Source of the DNA: Streptomyces sp. S465
Lineage (GTDB): Bacteria > Actinomycetota > Actinomycetes > Streptomycetales > Streptomycetaceae
Assembly: GCF_026898115.1 (NCBI RefSeq)
Contig: NZ_CP114036.1
Location: 7,372,001 to 7,436,000 of the forward strand
Reading direction: 5' to 3'
DNA: 64,000 nt
The notes beneath the pieces were generated by a model. The model had not been told where the DNA came from. It saw nothing but the letters and a program-made list of their open reading frames with translations, and searched no databases. The stretch's first letter is position 1. The number at the start of each line of letters is the position of its first letter. This document shows, piece after piece, positions 50,206-58,855 of the stretch. Both the position numbers and the translations under genes were made by a program.

Positions 50206-51159
50206 TCAGTACAGCTCGATGCGGAGCCGGTCCGAGCGGGCCCGCGAGACACAGAGCGCGATCTCTGTGCCGGCCGCGTGCTCGGACGCGGTCAGGCAGT
50301 GGTCGCGGTGGTCGGCGGTGCCCTCCAGCAGGCCGGAGACACACGAGCCGCAGATGCCCTCCTCGCAGGACTTGGCGACCGGGATGCCCGCCTCCTCCAG
50401 CACGGAGAGGATCGATCGGTCCGCGGGGATCTCGAACTCCTCGCCGGTGTCGAGTTCCACCATGAAGGGCTTGTCGTCCGAGGTGTCGACCGGCTCCGCG
50501 CGGAAGTGCTCGACATGGACCTGTGCCTCGCCCACGACCGGGGCGAAGAGGGCGGTGACCTGGTCCATGAAGCCGACCGGTCCACAGGTGTAGACATGGC
50601 TGTCGGCACTCAGCGTGGCCGCCGACGGGCGGAGGATGTCCGGGTGTTCGTCCCGCGGTCTGCCGATGTGCAGGGTGACCCGGTCGCGGAACTCGGCACG
50701 GTGCTGCAGTAGGTCGCCGAAGGCGAGCTCGGCCTGTGAGCGTACGAAGTAGTGCAGCGCGAAGTCGGCGCCGCAGCGCTGGAGTTCGTAGGCCATGCTG
50801 AGCAGCGGGGTGACTCCGATGCCGCCGGCCACCAGCAGGTGCCGGTCGGCGCCGTCGGCGATGCCCAGCAGATTCCGCGGCTGGCCGATCGTCAACTCGT
50901 CGCCCACGGACGCCTGGTGCAGCGCGGCCGAGCCGCCTCGAGACTCGGCCTCGCGCTTCACGGCAATGAGGACGGACGCCCGGTCGGCCGGGTCTCCCGC
51001 CAGCGAGTACTGGCGCAGGACTCCGGTCGGCCCGGTCACGTCGATGTGCGCGCCGGCGGCGAAGGGGCCGAAGGCGGCGCCGTCGGCCCTGCGCAGCCGC
51101 AGGGAGCGGACCGTCGTGCTCTCCTCCACGATCTCGGACACCTGGACGGCGACGCTCAC
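50206..51159 (-). CDS. Rieske oxygenase reductase (phthalate-dioxygenase-reductase type)
   Basis: 317 residues from GTG 51159, which overlaps the beta-subunit stop. Order: FMN/FAD barrel (RQYSLAGDPADRASVLIAVK), NAD domain (HLLVAGGIGVTPLLSMAYEL, VYTCGPVGFMDQV), then a C-terminal plant-type [2Fe-2S] domain with KSCEEGICGSCVSGLLEG and the last Cys in DHCLTASE. Passes electrons from NAD(P)H to the Rieske centre of the oxygenase encoded upstream. Confidence 0.93.
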   Translation of the reverse strand: MSVAVQVSEIVEESTTVRSLRLRRADGAAFGPFAAGAHIDVTGPTGVLRQYSLAGDPADRASVLIAVKREAESRGGSAALHQASVGDELTIGQPRNLLGIADGADRHLLVAGGIGVTPLLSMAYELQRCGADFALHYFVRSQAELAFGDLLQHRAEFRDRVTLHIGRPRDEHPDILRPSAATLSADSHVYTCGPVGFMDQVTALFAPVVGEAQVHVEHFRAEPVDTSDDKPFMVELDTGEEFEIPADRSILSVLEEAGIPVAKSCEEGICGSCVSGLLEGTADHRDHCLTASEHAAGTEIALCVSRARSDRLRIELY

Positions 51160-51689
51160 AGCAGGAACCCCGCGGCGGGCACGGCGTCCTCGGAGTCCAC
51201 CAGCCGGATCACCTTGCGCACGATCCGGTCGGCGGACCGGTCCACGCCGAGCCGCACCGTGAACTCGATGTCCCCGGCCCACAGGTCATGGTGCCCCCGC
51301 TTGTAGGCGACGACGATCTGAGCGGCGCGCAGTGACACCGAGTCGTCGGTCACCTCGACGGGTACGAAGCGGGACACGGTGCGCACGGTCCTGGCCGAGT
51401 CGACGGCCGCGATGGCGTACCCCTCAGTGAGGCGCGTCACGCGCATGGCCCGCATACGGGCGTCGTCGTAGACCATGTTCAGCTGGTCGTCGAAGTCCTC
51501 GGTGGTGGCGTCGAGGGGGATGACGTAGATGCCGTCCTCGGCGTAGAGATCGTTCCAGGCCGGGTACTCCTTGCGGTCGAGCAACTCGGCCTCGCGCCAT
51601 ACGAGTTCGATGGCCCGGGTGACGCGTGTGTCGGAGAGGGTGGCCGGGGGAGTGGTGGGGGCGGTGGGGATCGTGGCGGTGTCAGCCAT
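51156..51689 (-). CDS. Aromatic-ring-hydroxylating dioxygenase, beta subunit
   Basis: 177 residues from ATG 51689, overlapping the alpha stop by 8 bp. Cystatin-like beta subunit fold: RAIELVWREAELLDRKEYPA, WNDLYAEDGIYVIPLDATTE, LNMVYDDARMRAMRVTRLTE, YKRGHHDLWAGDIEFTVRLG. It supports the alpha hexamer; no active-site residues belong to it. Most like benzoate/anthranilate-type small subunits. Confidence 0.92.
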   Translation of the reverse strand: MADTATIPTAPTTPPATLSDTRVTRAIELVWREAELLDRKEYPAWNDLYAEDGIYVIPLDATTEDFDDQLNMVYDDARMRAMRVTRLTEGYAIAAVDSARTVRTVSRFVPVEVTDDSVSLRAAQIVVAYKRGHHDLWAGDIEFTVRLGVDRSADRIVRKVIRLVDSEDAVPAAGFLL

Positions 51690-52980
51690 TGCTCATCATC
51701 TTCTTCCACATCCGGTACGCGGCCCGCATGCCGGTCTCGTCGGTGCTGTGCGAGGTGGTCCAGCCCTCGGGGGCCTCGACCTCGCGCTTCAGGCCGCGGT
51801 TCACCATGATCGGCATCTCCGGGCATGCCTGGGCGCCGCGCTGGACCCGGTCCCACCCCTCGGAGTCGTCGGGGGTGCCGAAGCCGAACGGGCCCTGGAA
51901 GTGCTCGTGGATGCGCAGGCGTTCGCGGCGGACCGGTCCCGCGATCTCCTCCGGGGCGTCCACGCCGAGCGCCACATGCTCGATGATCGTCTCGTCGACG
52001 GAGACCGGGCGAAGGACACGGAAGAACGCCGAGGACAGGCTCACGTTGGGGAACAGGTTCAGGTTCGAGCCGGTGCCGTGCATCGCGCGGACCAGCTTGC
52101 GGATCTGCGCGTCCTCCACGCCGGCCTGCTTCAACTCAGCCACCAGGCCGTCGAATCGGGACTGCAGGGGCTCGGTGCCGTCATCGTCGTCGAGGTCGAT
52201 GTGCGCCGGCACCATGTGCATCACGCTGTGTCCGTTGCCGAGGTCGTGGCAGGTGGAGGCCGGGTCTGTCATGAAGCTGAGCATGTCGGCGGTCTCCGCG
52301 TCCACCGAGCTCATCCAGGATCGGTGCACGATCGGGAAGTGGTAACCGTCGGTGGTGTTCTCCAACTGGATCTTCCAGTTGCCCCGGAACCGGAAGCGGT
52401 GGGTGCCGATCACCTTGAGCGGATAGCCGCCGCCCTGCTTCAAGAAGCGGTCGGCCCACAGCCGTACATCGCCCAGGAACTCCTCCAGTGGCTCGGCCTC
52501 GTGGTCGAAGGTGGCGAAGATCAGGCCGCGGTAGCTCTCGGTGCGCAGCTTGCGCAGGCCCATCTCGTCCTTGCTCATCACCCCTTCGTAGCCGTCGGGA
52601 TAGGGGATGCCGCGCAGCCGCCCGTCCAGACCGTACGACCAGGCGTGGTAGGGGCAGGTGAAGCCGTTCGCTTCGCCGCGCGGCTTCTCGCACAGGCTGG
52701 CGCCGCGGTGTCGGCAGCGGTTGACGAGGGTGTGGAAGGCGCCCTTGCGGTCCCGGGTGACGAGCACCGAATTGCGGCCCACATAGGTGGATTTGAAGCT
52801 GCCCGGTTTCGGCAGCTCACTCTCGTGCGCCACCCAGATCCAGGTCTTCTCGAAGATCTCGGTCATCTCGCGTTCGAAGATGTCCGGGTCGGTGTAGACC
52901 CGGGCGGCGACGCGGTCCTCCTGCACGAGATCGGCCGGCTCCAGCTGATGGATGGTGGCCGGGGTGAATGCGATGGTCAT
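51682..52980 (-). CDS. Aromatic-ring-hydroxylating dioxygenase, alpha subunit (Rieske)
   Basis: 432 residues from ATG 52980. Rieske domain: NRCRHRGASLCEKPRGEANG with the C-x-H pair and FTCPYHAWSYGLDGRL with the second C-x-x-H. Catalytic domain: NTTDGYHFPIVHRSWMSSVD with the two His iron ligands; GNWKIQLEN precedes them. The C-terminal part has NLNLFPNVSLSSAF and the helices of benzoate/salicylate-type oxygenases. It would hydroxylate an aromatic acid using electrons from the reductase two genes on. Overlaps the monooxygenase stop by ATGA. Confidence 0.94.
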   Translation of the reverse strand: MTIAFTPATIHQLEPADLVQEDRVAARVYTDPDIFEREMTEIFEKTWIWVAHESELPKPGSFKSTYVGRNSVLVTRDRKGAFHTLVNRCRHRGASLCEKPRGEANGFTCPYHAWSYGLDGRLRGIPYPDGYEGVMSKDEMGLRKLRTESYRGLIFATFDHEAEPLEEFLGDVRLWADRFLKQGGGYPLKVIGTHRFRFRGNWKIQLENTTDGYHFPIVHRSWMSSVDAETADMLSFMTDPASTCHDLGNGHSVMHMVPAHIDLDDDDGTEPLQSRFDGLVAELKQAGVEDAQIRKLVRAMHGTGSNLNLFPNVSLSSAFFRVLRPVSVDETIIEHVALGVDAPEEIAGPVRRERLRIHEHFQGPFGFGTPDDSEGWDRVQRGAQACPEMPIMVNRGLKREVEAPEGWTTSHSTDETGMRAAYRMWKKMMSNG

Positions 52981-54179
52981 GCGGTTTTCTCCTCGGTGTC
53001 GCCGCTCCCGGGCCGGTCCCGGTCGGCACGGGGGTCCCTGGGGCCCAGGAAGCCGGGGGTGGTCGGATCCAGGCCCAGCAGAACGGCTCCGGCGTCGTCG
53101 TAGATGTGCTGGCTGAGCGAGGCGTGCAACTGGGGGACCTGAGCGTCCATGCGGATCCGGTTCAGCGGGTGCGAGTTCTGGATGATCGCCGCTCCGGACA
53201 CCTTGGACAGGTCGTGGACGACCTGGGCGGCGGTGTCGGAGACATGGACAGCGCTGAGCCGGATGCGCGCCATCTGGTCGGCGCTCACCGCTTCGCCGGA
53301 GCTGACGGTCTCCCACACCTCCTCGGCGACGTCCAGGAAGTAGCGGCGGGCCGACCGCAGCGCCACGTACGCTCGCGCGAACTCCGTGCGGTAATAGGCG
53401 CGTTCGCCGACCGACGGCGCCCCCGTGATACCCCGGTAGGAGCCCGAGCGCTGGGCGTGATCGAGGGCGCCGAGCGCCACGCCGAGCCCGATGGCCGCAT
53501 GGCACTGTGCCTGGTAGCCCAACAGCGGGTAGTGGAAGAGGGGCTCGTCGATCTGTGAGGCGCCGCCGCGGACGTAGGTCCACTCCAGCGGGATCTCGAC
53601 GTCCTCGACCACCGTGTCGAAGGAGCCCGAGGCGCGCATCCCGCTCACGTCCCAGTCCTGGACGATGGTGACCTGATCGGCGGGGAGGACGGCGGCGCGG
53701 GGCTGCCCGCCCGCGGACTCGTCCAACAGGCCCACGTTGATGTAGTCGGCGGCCATGCAGCCGCTGGCGAACTTCCACCGGCCGCTCACCCGGAACCCGT
53801 TCGCGGTCCGTTCGGACTTTTGCATGGGAAAGAGGCCGCCGGCCAGGACCATGTCCGGACCGTCGCGGTAGATCTCCTTCTGCGTCTCGACGGGAAGCGC
53901 GCCGAGGTAGGTGCTGGCGGAGGCGAAGCCCACCACCCAGGCGGTGGAGCCGTCGACGCGGCCCACTTCCTCGACGAGCCTGAGGAACCGGTGGGGCGGC
54001 AGCACACACCCCCCGAACCGGATCGGAGTGGCATGCCGGTAGACGCCGAACGGCATGAACTTCTCGACGAAGTCACGGGGGACGTATCCCTGGGCTTCGA
54101 ACTCCGCCCGCCGTTCGGCGAGCTCGGCAAGAACTGCCTGCCACTTCGCACCGGCTGTTGGTTCGGGTGCATCACCCAT
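52977..54179 (-). CDS. Group D flavin-dependent monooxygenase (acyl-CoA dehydrogenase fold)
   Basis: 400 residues, first gene of the operon, AAGGAG before ATG 54179. Acyl-CoA-dehydrogenase fold of the two-component hydroxylases: PIRFGGCVLPPHRFLRLVEE, STAWVVGFASASTYLGALPV, FRVSGRWKFASGCMAADYIN, GMRASGSFDTVVEDVEIPLE, SAVHVSDTAAQVVHDLSKVS with SGAAIIQNSHPLNRIRMD at the C-terminus. The catalytic Glu of true acyl-CoA dehydrogenases is not evident. It uses reduced flavin from the reductase at 48887 to hydroxylate a phenol, plausibly to hydroxyquinol. Confidence 0.85.
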   Translation of the reverse strand: MGDAPEPTAGAKWQAVLAELAERRAEFEAQGYVPRDFVEKFMPFGVYRHATPIRFGGCVLPPHRFLRLVEEVGRVDGSTAWVVGFASASTYLGALPVETQKEIYRDGPDMVLAGGLFPMQKSERTANGFRVSGRWKFASGCMAADYINVGLLDESAGGQPRAAVLPADQVTIVQDWDVSGMRASGSFDTVVEDVEIPLEWTYVRGGASQIDEPLFHYPLLGYQAQCHAAIGLGVALGALDHAQRSGSYRGITGAPSVGERAYYRTEFARAYVALRSARRYFLDVAEEVWETVSSGEAVSADQMARIRLSAVHVSDTAAQVVHDLSKVSGAAIIQNSHPLNRIRMDAQVPQLHASLSQHIYDDAGAVLLGLDPTTPGFLGPRDPRADRDRPGSGDTEEKTA

Positions 54180-54278
54180 GATCGCTCCTTCCGGCTGGTT
54201 GAGGGCCTTACCGGTTCTGGCTGGTGGAAGGCCCCATCGGATGCTCAGTCATCGGTCAGGTCGATGCGATGGGTCGGA

Positions 54279-54292
54279 CCGGTCAGTGGACC
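54279..54292. promoter_or_regulatory. IclR-type operator candidate upstream of the oxygenase operon
   Basis: CCGGTCAGTGGACC is the reverse of GGTCCACTGACCGG, one base away from GGTCCACTGGCCGG at 56688. It lies 100 bp upstream of the monooxygenase start. The rest of the 54180-54391 gap shows only short GGTC-containing repeats (GGTCAGGTCGATG, GGTCGGACC). Confidence 0.55.
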
Positions 54293-54391
54293 GTCTCGGC
54301 GGAACCGGCACGGCGATGTGGTCGGATCCAGGGGTCGGAACGAGCGCGCCGCCACCGGCGCGCCCCCGCCCGTCGGGCAACGTCGCAGAGG

Positions 54392-54434
54392 GGCGGAGCA
54401 TGGAAAAGGAGGAGTGGCGGAGCATGGAAAAGGA
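54392..54434 (+). repeat. 24-bp tandem duplication around the start codon
   Basis: GGCGGAGCATGGAAAAGGA occurs at 54392-54410 and again at 54416-54434, a 24-bp in-frame duplication that copies both the GGAG ribosome site and the ATG. The small gene therefore has two equivalent starts, 54400 and 54424. Confidence 0.85.
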
Positions 54435-54744
54435 AGAGCCGGTCGTCCGCGCCCCGCGGATGACCCTCACCTGCTACAACGACAACCACGGCTACGGCTG
54501 GAAGCACGTCGACCTGTTCGTCCACGACGCGGCGGGCCGTGAACTGGGCTGGGTGCACTGGGGAGTCGCCCAGGACGGCCCGGACGCGGCGGACGCGGAG
54601 ACAGCCCGGGTCGAACCGGCCCTGCGGCGCACCTCCGCCTGGCGCCACGGGGTGAGCGCCGGCGGGGTGGATTTCTGGGAGGCCGACGCCCAGTGGGGCG
54701 CCGACGTACCGGGGGAGACCGACGCGCGGAGGGCAGTCCAGTGA
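54400..54744 (+). CDS. Small protein of the aromatic island, unknown function
   Basis: 114 residues from ATG 54400 (or 106 from 54424, see the duplication). MTLTCYNDNHGYGWKHVDLF, VHDAAGRELGWVHWGVAQDG, ALRRTSAWRHGVSAGGVDFW form a small beta-rich domain with many Trp and His residues. I do not recognise it. GTGA overlap with the amidase gene means joint translation, so it probably acts with that enzyme. A stabiliser or substrate-binding partner is a guess. Confidence 0.75.
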   Translation: MEKEEWRSMEKEEPVVRAPRMTLTCYNDNHGYGWKHVDLFVHDAAGRELGWVHWGVAQDGPDAADAETARVEPALRRTSAWRHGVSAGGVDFWEADAQWGADVPGETDARRAVQ

Positions 54745-56003
54745 GCGACACCGTCCGACAGCCCTGGCCCCTGAGCGAACTCGTCGCCGATCTGTGCTCG
54801 GGACGGAGCACGCCCGAGGCGGCTCTGCGGCGCAGCCGTGAGCGCATCGCACAGACCGAGGAACAGGTCCGTGCCTGGGTGGCCTTCGACGAAAGCCTCG
54901 CGCAAGGTTCCGCACCCGTCCCCGCCGGTCCGCTCGGCGGTGTCCCGATGGGCGTCAAAGACATCATCGACCTGGCCGGACTGCCCACCCGCTGCGGCTC
55001 CGTGCTGCGCGCCGACGCCGCCCCTGCCGAGCGGGACGCCCCCGTCGTCCGGGCCTGGCGGGCGGCCGGGGCTGTCCCCCTCGGCAAGACCGTGACCACG
55101 GAGTTCGCCTTCTTCGCCCCCGGCCCGACCCGCAACCCCGCCGACCTGCGGCACACGCCCGGCGGTTCCTCCAGCGGCTCGGCCGCGTCGGTCGCCGCGG
55201 GACAGGTCCCGCTCGCCATCGGCTCCCAGACCGCCGGATCGGTGACCCGGCCGGCCGCGTACTGCGGGGTCGCCTCACTGGTCCTGCGCCACGGTCACCT
55301 GTCCACCGACGGTGTCGCCGGACTAAGCCCCAGCCTCGACGCGCACGGTATGTACGCGGCCACCGCCGCCGACGTCGCCCTCGCCTGGGCGGCCCTCACC
55401 GGGGAGCCGGATCCGGCCCGCGACGCGCACACTGCCCCGCGGATCGCGTTCTGGCACGCTGCCCCGCTCGCGGCCGTGTCCGACGAGATGGGTGCGGCGC
55501 TCGCCTGCGCCGAGGCCGGGCTCACCGACCGCGGCGCGAAGGTCGACGCCTTCCCACTGGAGGCGCTGATCGCCGAAGTGACCCAGGCACATCCGGTGGT
55601 GATGGCCTACGAGGCCGCGCGCGAACGCGCCGCCGAACGGGAGCACGCCGATCGTCTCAGCGCGCCCCTGGCCGGGCTGCTGCGTACCGGCGCGGACACC
55701 CCGGAAGCCGACTACCGCGCCGCGCGCCGTCTCGTCGAGGCCGCGCGCGAGGAACTCGGCGTACTCCTGTCCCAGTACGACGCGGTGCTCGGCCCGGCCG
55801 CACCCGGGGCGGCCCCGGAGGGGCTCGGTGCCACCGGCGATCCCGTGCTCAGCCGCCCGTGGCAGGCACTCGGCCTGCCGACCGTGGCCGTACCGGGGCT
55901 GCGGAATGCGGCAGGGCTGCCGCTCGGACTCCAGGTGATCGCGGAATCCGAGGCGGCAGCCCTGCGCGCTGCGGTCTGGGTGGAGCGAAACCTCCGCGGG
56001 TGA
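54741..56003 (+). CDS. Amidase signature family enzyme
   Basis: 420 residues from GTG 54741. The Ser-cisSer-Lys triad is complete: Lys in GVPMGVKDIIDLAGLPT, cis-Ser in HTPGGSSSGSAASVAAGQVP, nucleophile Ser in GSQTAGSVTRPAAYCG. The C-terminus LPTVAVPGLRNAAGLPLGLQ is typical. It hydrolyses an amide, probably an aromatic amide or a carbamoyl derivative that releases the aromatic acid used by the oxygenases. Divergent from the oxygenase operon with a shared control region. Confidence 0.92.
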   Translation: MSDTVRQPWPLSELVADLCSGRSTPEAALRRSRERIAQTEEQVRAWVAFDESLAQGSAPVPAGPLGGVPMGVKDIIDLAGLPTRCGSVLRADAAPAERDAPVVRAWRAAGAVPLGKTVTTEFAFFAPGPTRNPADLRHTPGGSSSGSAASVAAGQVPLAIGSQTAGSVTRPAAYCGVASLVLRHGHLSTDGVAGLSPSLDAHGMYAATAADVALAWAALTGEPDPARDAHTAPRIAFWHAAPLAAVSDEMGAALACAEAGLTDRGAKVDAFPLEALIAEVTQAHPVVMAYEAARERAAEREHADRLSAPLAGLLRTGADTPEADYRAARRLVEAAREELGVLLSQYDAVLGPAAPGAAPEGLGATGDPVLSRPWQALGLPTVAVPGLRNAAGLPLGLQVIAESEAAALRAAVWVERNLRG

Positions 56004-56049
56004 GGCGGGCCCCTCTCGCGGAGGCGTGCGGGAGGGGCCGGGGGCCGGG

Positions 56050-56646
56050 TCAGGAGCCGGCGGCGTGCTCATTGGTGTGGTTCGTGCCCGGCGCCTTGAG
56101 CAGGACGGACTGCTTCGGGTAGCTGCCGGCGAAGAAGTCGGGCAGGTCGACGATGGCGACGTTCTCGGTCCGGGTGCGAGTGATCTTCCACACCCCGTCG
56201 ACCTTACGGAAGGCGTTGTTCAGCCGGCTGCCGCGGATCAGGGACTTGCCGTCCTCGAAGAGCCAGGGCTGGAAGTGGATCCACTGGCCGTCGGCCTCGT
56301 CCCCGTGCACATGGATCTGCTCCGAGGTGAGCCAGTGGGCATTCAGGAGCAGCTTCGGGTCCTGGTCCTGCGGCCAGAAGCGGTTGAAGTGCGCGCGGAT
56401 CGCCTCCTTGCCCTGGGCCCGGCCGAACTGGTTGTCGTAGTAGTCGCCGACCCCCTCCCAGATCGCGTCGTCGGTGTAGAGGTCAAGGATCAGCTCGATG
56501 CGCTGCTGGTCGTTCTCCACCCCGTACTCCGGGCAGGGCGTGTCGCACAGGAACATGTAGCGGGCCTGGATGCGGCGGATGTCGGCCTCGGCCTACAGAA
56601 CCTCGATGCGCTTGACCAGGGTGTCGATGGTGTCTTGGCTACTCAT
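56050..56646 (-). pseudogene. SnoaL/NTF2-like protein with an in-frame amber codon
   Basis: Read from ATG 56646 the frame is MSSQDTIDTLVKRIEVL, then TAG (complement of 56593-56595), then AEADIRRIQARYMFLCDTPC and the rest of an NTF2-like fold (YTDDAIWEGVGDYYDNQFGR, QWIHFQPWLFEDGKSLIRGS, RKVDGVWKITRTRTENVAIV). The N-terminal helix clearly continues across the stop, and a GAG to TAG change would explain it. ATG 56556 could restart a 168-residue protein that lacks the first helix. The family includes isomerases, hydratases and small ring-cleavage accessory enzymes. Confidence 0.8.
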
Positions 56647-56687
56647 GGGGGCAGCATCTCGGCCGCTCGCCCGGGAGGGAACCGATT

Positions 56688-56701
56688 GGTCCACTGGCCG
56701 G
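56688..56701. promoter_or_regulatory. IclR-type operator candidate, best copy
   Basis: GGTCCACTGGCCGG lies between the divergent SnoaL-like gene and the iclR gene. One-mismatch and two-mismatch copies occur at 54279 and 57744, and an 8-bp identical core (GGTCCACT) at 60878. The AT-rich stretch GGCTTGAAAAATCATTGATG near 56771-56790 is probably the iclR promoter. Confidence 0.6.
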
Positions 56702-56818
56702 ATCGACGGCGGCTACGGGCCCGCGCCCCGGGTCTGTCACAGCTGGTGGGGGTTGCCATTTGGTTGACGTGGCTTGAAAAATCATTGATGTTGAGTGGAA
56801 TCGGCGAGGGGAAGCGGT

Positions 56819-57685
56819 ATGCGCGCGAGTGCCCAGGCAGAACGCGAAGCCTCGGAGCGGGCTGTCCCGGATGTCCCGTCCGTGGTTCCCGGAACGCAGG
56901 CGATCTCCGTACTCGGCAAGGCCCATCTGGTGCTCGGGGCCTTCGATTCAGGCTCGACCTGCCTCGGCCTGAGCGAACTCAGCCGCCGCTCCGGCGTGCC
57001 CAAGGCGACCGTGCACCGGATCGGCACCGAACTCGTCGAACTCGGCTACCTCAGTCGTACTGGGGACGGGTACCAGCTCGGCTGGCGCATTTTCGAGCTG
57101 GGCCGCCTTGTCCCCGGTCCGGCCCAGCTGCGGGCGGTCGCGCGTCCGGCGATGCTGGACCTGCGGAGCGCGACCCGGGCCGTGGTTCACCTGGCGGTGC
57201 CGCACGGCACCGACTGCTGCTATCTGGAGCGACTCGGCGGACGCCGCGAGGCGGCCGTCGTCGCCGCCGTCGGCTCGACCGTCTCCCTGCTGCTGACCGT
57301 CTCCGGTCGGGTCCTGCTGGCCCACAGCGAGGATCAGGAGGACATCCTCCAGGATCTGGAGGCCCAGCGCGCCAACGGTTTCCTGTCCGGCGACCGGCTC
57401 GACCCGGATGCGCTGCGCGCCGAGCTGGCCGGGATCCGCACACGCCGCTGGGCCACGGAGCGGGAGCAGTTCATGCACGGGTACAAGACCTTCGCCGTGC
57501 CGATCATCTACTTCGGAGACGAGCGGGTGATCGCGACGGTCTCCGCGACGGTCCCGGCCGACCGCCGCGACGACCAGCAGCTGATTCACGCACTATGGGC
57601 GACCGCGGCCGACATCGGCCGCAGTCTGCAACGGCAGGGCACCTCCCGCACGGACCCTCAGCCGCGCACCGGCATGGCCATCTGA
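56819..57685 (+). CDS. IclR-family transcriptional regulator
   Basis: 288 residues; ATG 56819 is preferred over GTG 56795 because GAGGGGAAG lies at the right distance. N-terminal winged HTH at about 25-85: AISVLGKAHLVLGAFDSGST, SELSRRSGVPKATVHRIGTE, LSRTGDGYQLGWRIFELGRL. C-terminal effector domain at about 100-270: TRAVVHLAVPHGTDCCYLER, GSTVSLLLTVSGRVLLAHSE, TRRWATEREQFMHGYKTFAV. IclR members control aromatic degradation (PcaR, PobR), with a pathway acid as ligand. Upstream of the maleylacetate reductase gene. Confidence 0.93.
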   Translation: MRASAQAEREASERAVPDVPSVVPGTQAISVLGKAHLVLGAFDSGSTCLGLSELSRRSGVPKATVHRIGTELVELGYLSRTGDGYQLGWRIFELGRLVPGPAQLRAVARPAMLDLRSATRAVVHLAVPHGTDCCYLERLGGRREAAVVAAVGSTVSLLLTVSGRVLLAHSEDQEDILQDLEAQRANGFLSGDRLDPDALRAELAGIRTRRWATEREQFMHGYKTFAVPIIYFGDERVIATVSATVPADRRDDQQLIHALWATAADIGRSLQRQGTSRTDPQPRTGMAI

Positions 57686-57743
57686 GCGCGGGCCGGAAGC
57701 GGCCGTCGCGACGTGCGGGACGGCGATCGGGATGGCCGTCGGT

Positions 57744-57757
57744 CCGGCCAGCGGACT
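57744..57757. promoter_or_regulatory. IclR-type operator candidate upstream of the hydroxyquinol genes
   Basis: CCGGCCAGCGGACT is the reverse of AGTCCGCTGGCCGG, 12 of 14 bases the same as the 56688 site. It lies 43 bp before the maleylacetate reductase start. Confidence 0.5.
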
Positions 57758-57799
57758 GACCCGCCGCTCCGGCCCATCGGCCCGGGCAGCATGTGCCGA

Positions 57800-58855
57800 A
57801 TGAAATTCGCACACGAGACTCCCGCACAGCGCGTGGTGTTCGCGCCGGGAGAGGCCGTCCCCACGGTCGTCGACGAGGTGGCCCGGCTCGGATCGAAGCG
57901 CGTCCTGATCGTCGCGGGCCCGTTCGCCCCGGCGCTGACCACGGCCCTCCGCGAGCGTCTGCCCGAGGCGCGGATCCACGACGAGGTGGTCGAGCACGTC
58001 CCGGTCGAGGCCGCCGAGCGGGCCCGTGCCGCCGCACGGGAGCACGGCGCCGATACCCTGGTGTGTGTCGGAGGGGGCTCCGCGACCGGCCTCGCCAAGG
58101 CAATCACCCTCACCACCGGCCTGCCGATCGTCGCCGTCCCCACCACATATGCGGGCTCGGAGGCCACCAACGTCTGGGGGCTGACCCGGGACGGCGTCAA
58201 AACCACCGGCGTGGACGCGACGGTGCTCCCGGCCACCGTCGTCTACGACGCCTCGCTCCTGCTCACCCTCCCCGCGGAACTAGCGGTCGCCAGCGGCCTC
58301 AACGCCCTGGCCCACTGCGTCGACGCGATGTGGGGGCCGCGCGCCGACCTCATCGACCGCGCCCTGGCCGAAGAGGCGGCCCGCGCGCTGAGCGGCGGTC
58401 TGCCCGAAGCCGCCGCGCACCCCGACCGGTTGGCGGGCCACGAGCAGATGCTCTACGGCGCCTACCTGGCCGCGGTCGTCTTCGCCTCCGCCGGGTCAGG
58501 GCTGCACCACAAGATCTGCCATGTGCTGGGCGGACGCTTCGACCTCCCGCACGCGCAGACCCATGCCGCTGTCCTGCCGCATGTCCTGGCGCTCAACGCG
58601 CCCCACGCCCCGGAGGCCGAGCGCCGCATCGCCACCGCGCTCGGCGCGCCCACCGCCACCGAGGGGCTGACCGCCCTCTACGCCCGCCTCGACGCGCCCA
58701 CGGCGCTCAAGGAGTTGGGCATGCCGGAGAGCGGAATCGCCGAAGCAGTGGAGCCGGTGCTCGCCGCCCTACCCGAAGGCAACCCCGCCCCTGTGACCCG
58801 CGACCGTCTCAGCGCACTGCTGCGGGCGGCCTGGGAAGGAGACCTCCCCCGATGA
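57800..58855 (+). CDS. Maleylacetate reductase
   Basis: 351 residues (ATG 57800; ATG 57791 also possible). Iron-type alcohol dehydrogenase fold: ETPAQRVVFAPGEAVPTVVD, ADTLVCVGGGSATGLAKAIT (NAD site), LPIVAVPTTYAGSEATNVWG, SGLNALAHCVDAMWGPRADL and GSGLHHKICHVLGGRFDLPH with the His residues of the metal site. Reduces maleylacetate to 3-oxoadipate with NAD(P)H, the step after ring cleavage of hydroxyquinol. ATGA overlap with the dioxygenase gene. Confidence 0.93.
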   Translation: MKFAHETPAQRVVFAPGEAVPTVVDEVARLGSKRVLIVAGPFAPALTTALRERLPEARIHDEVVEHVPVEAAERARAAAREHGADTLVCVGGGSATGLAKAITLTTGLPIVAVPTTYAGSEATNVWGLTRDGVKTTGVDATVLPATVVYDASLLLTLPAELAVASGLNALAHCVDAMWGPRADLIDRALAEEAARALSGGLPEAAAHPDRLAGHEQMLYGAYLAAVVFASAGSGLHHKICHVLGGRFDLPHAQTHAAVLPHVLALNAPHAPEAERRIATALGAPTATEGLTALYARLDAPTALKELGMPESGIAEAVEPVLAALPEGNPAPVTRDRLSALLRAAWEGDLPR

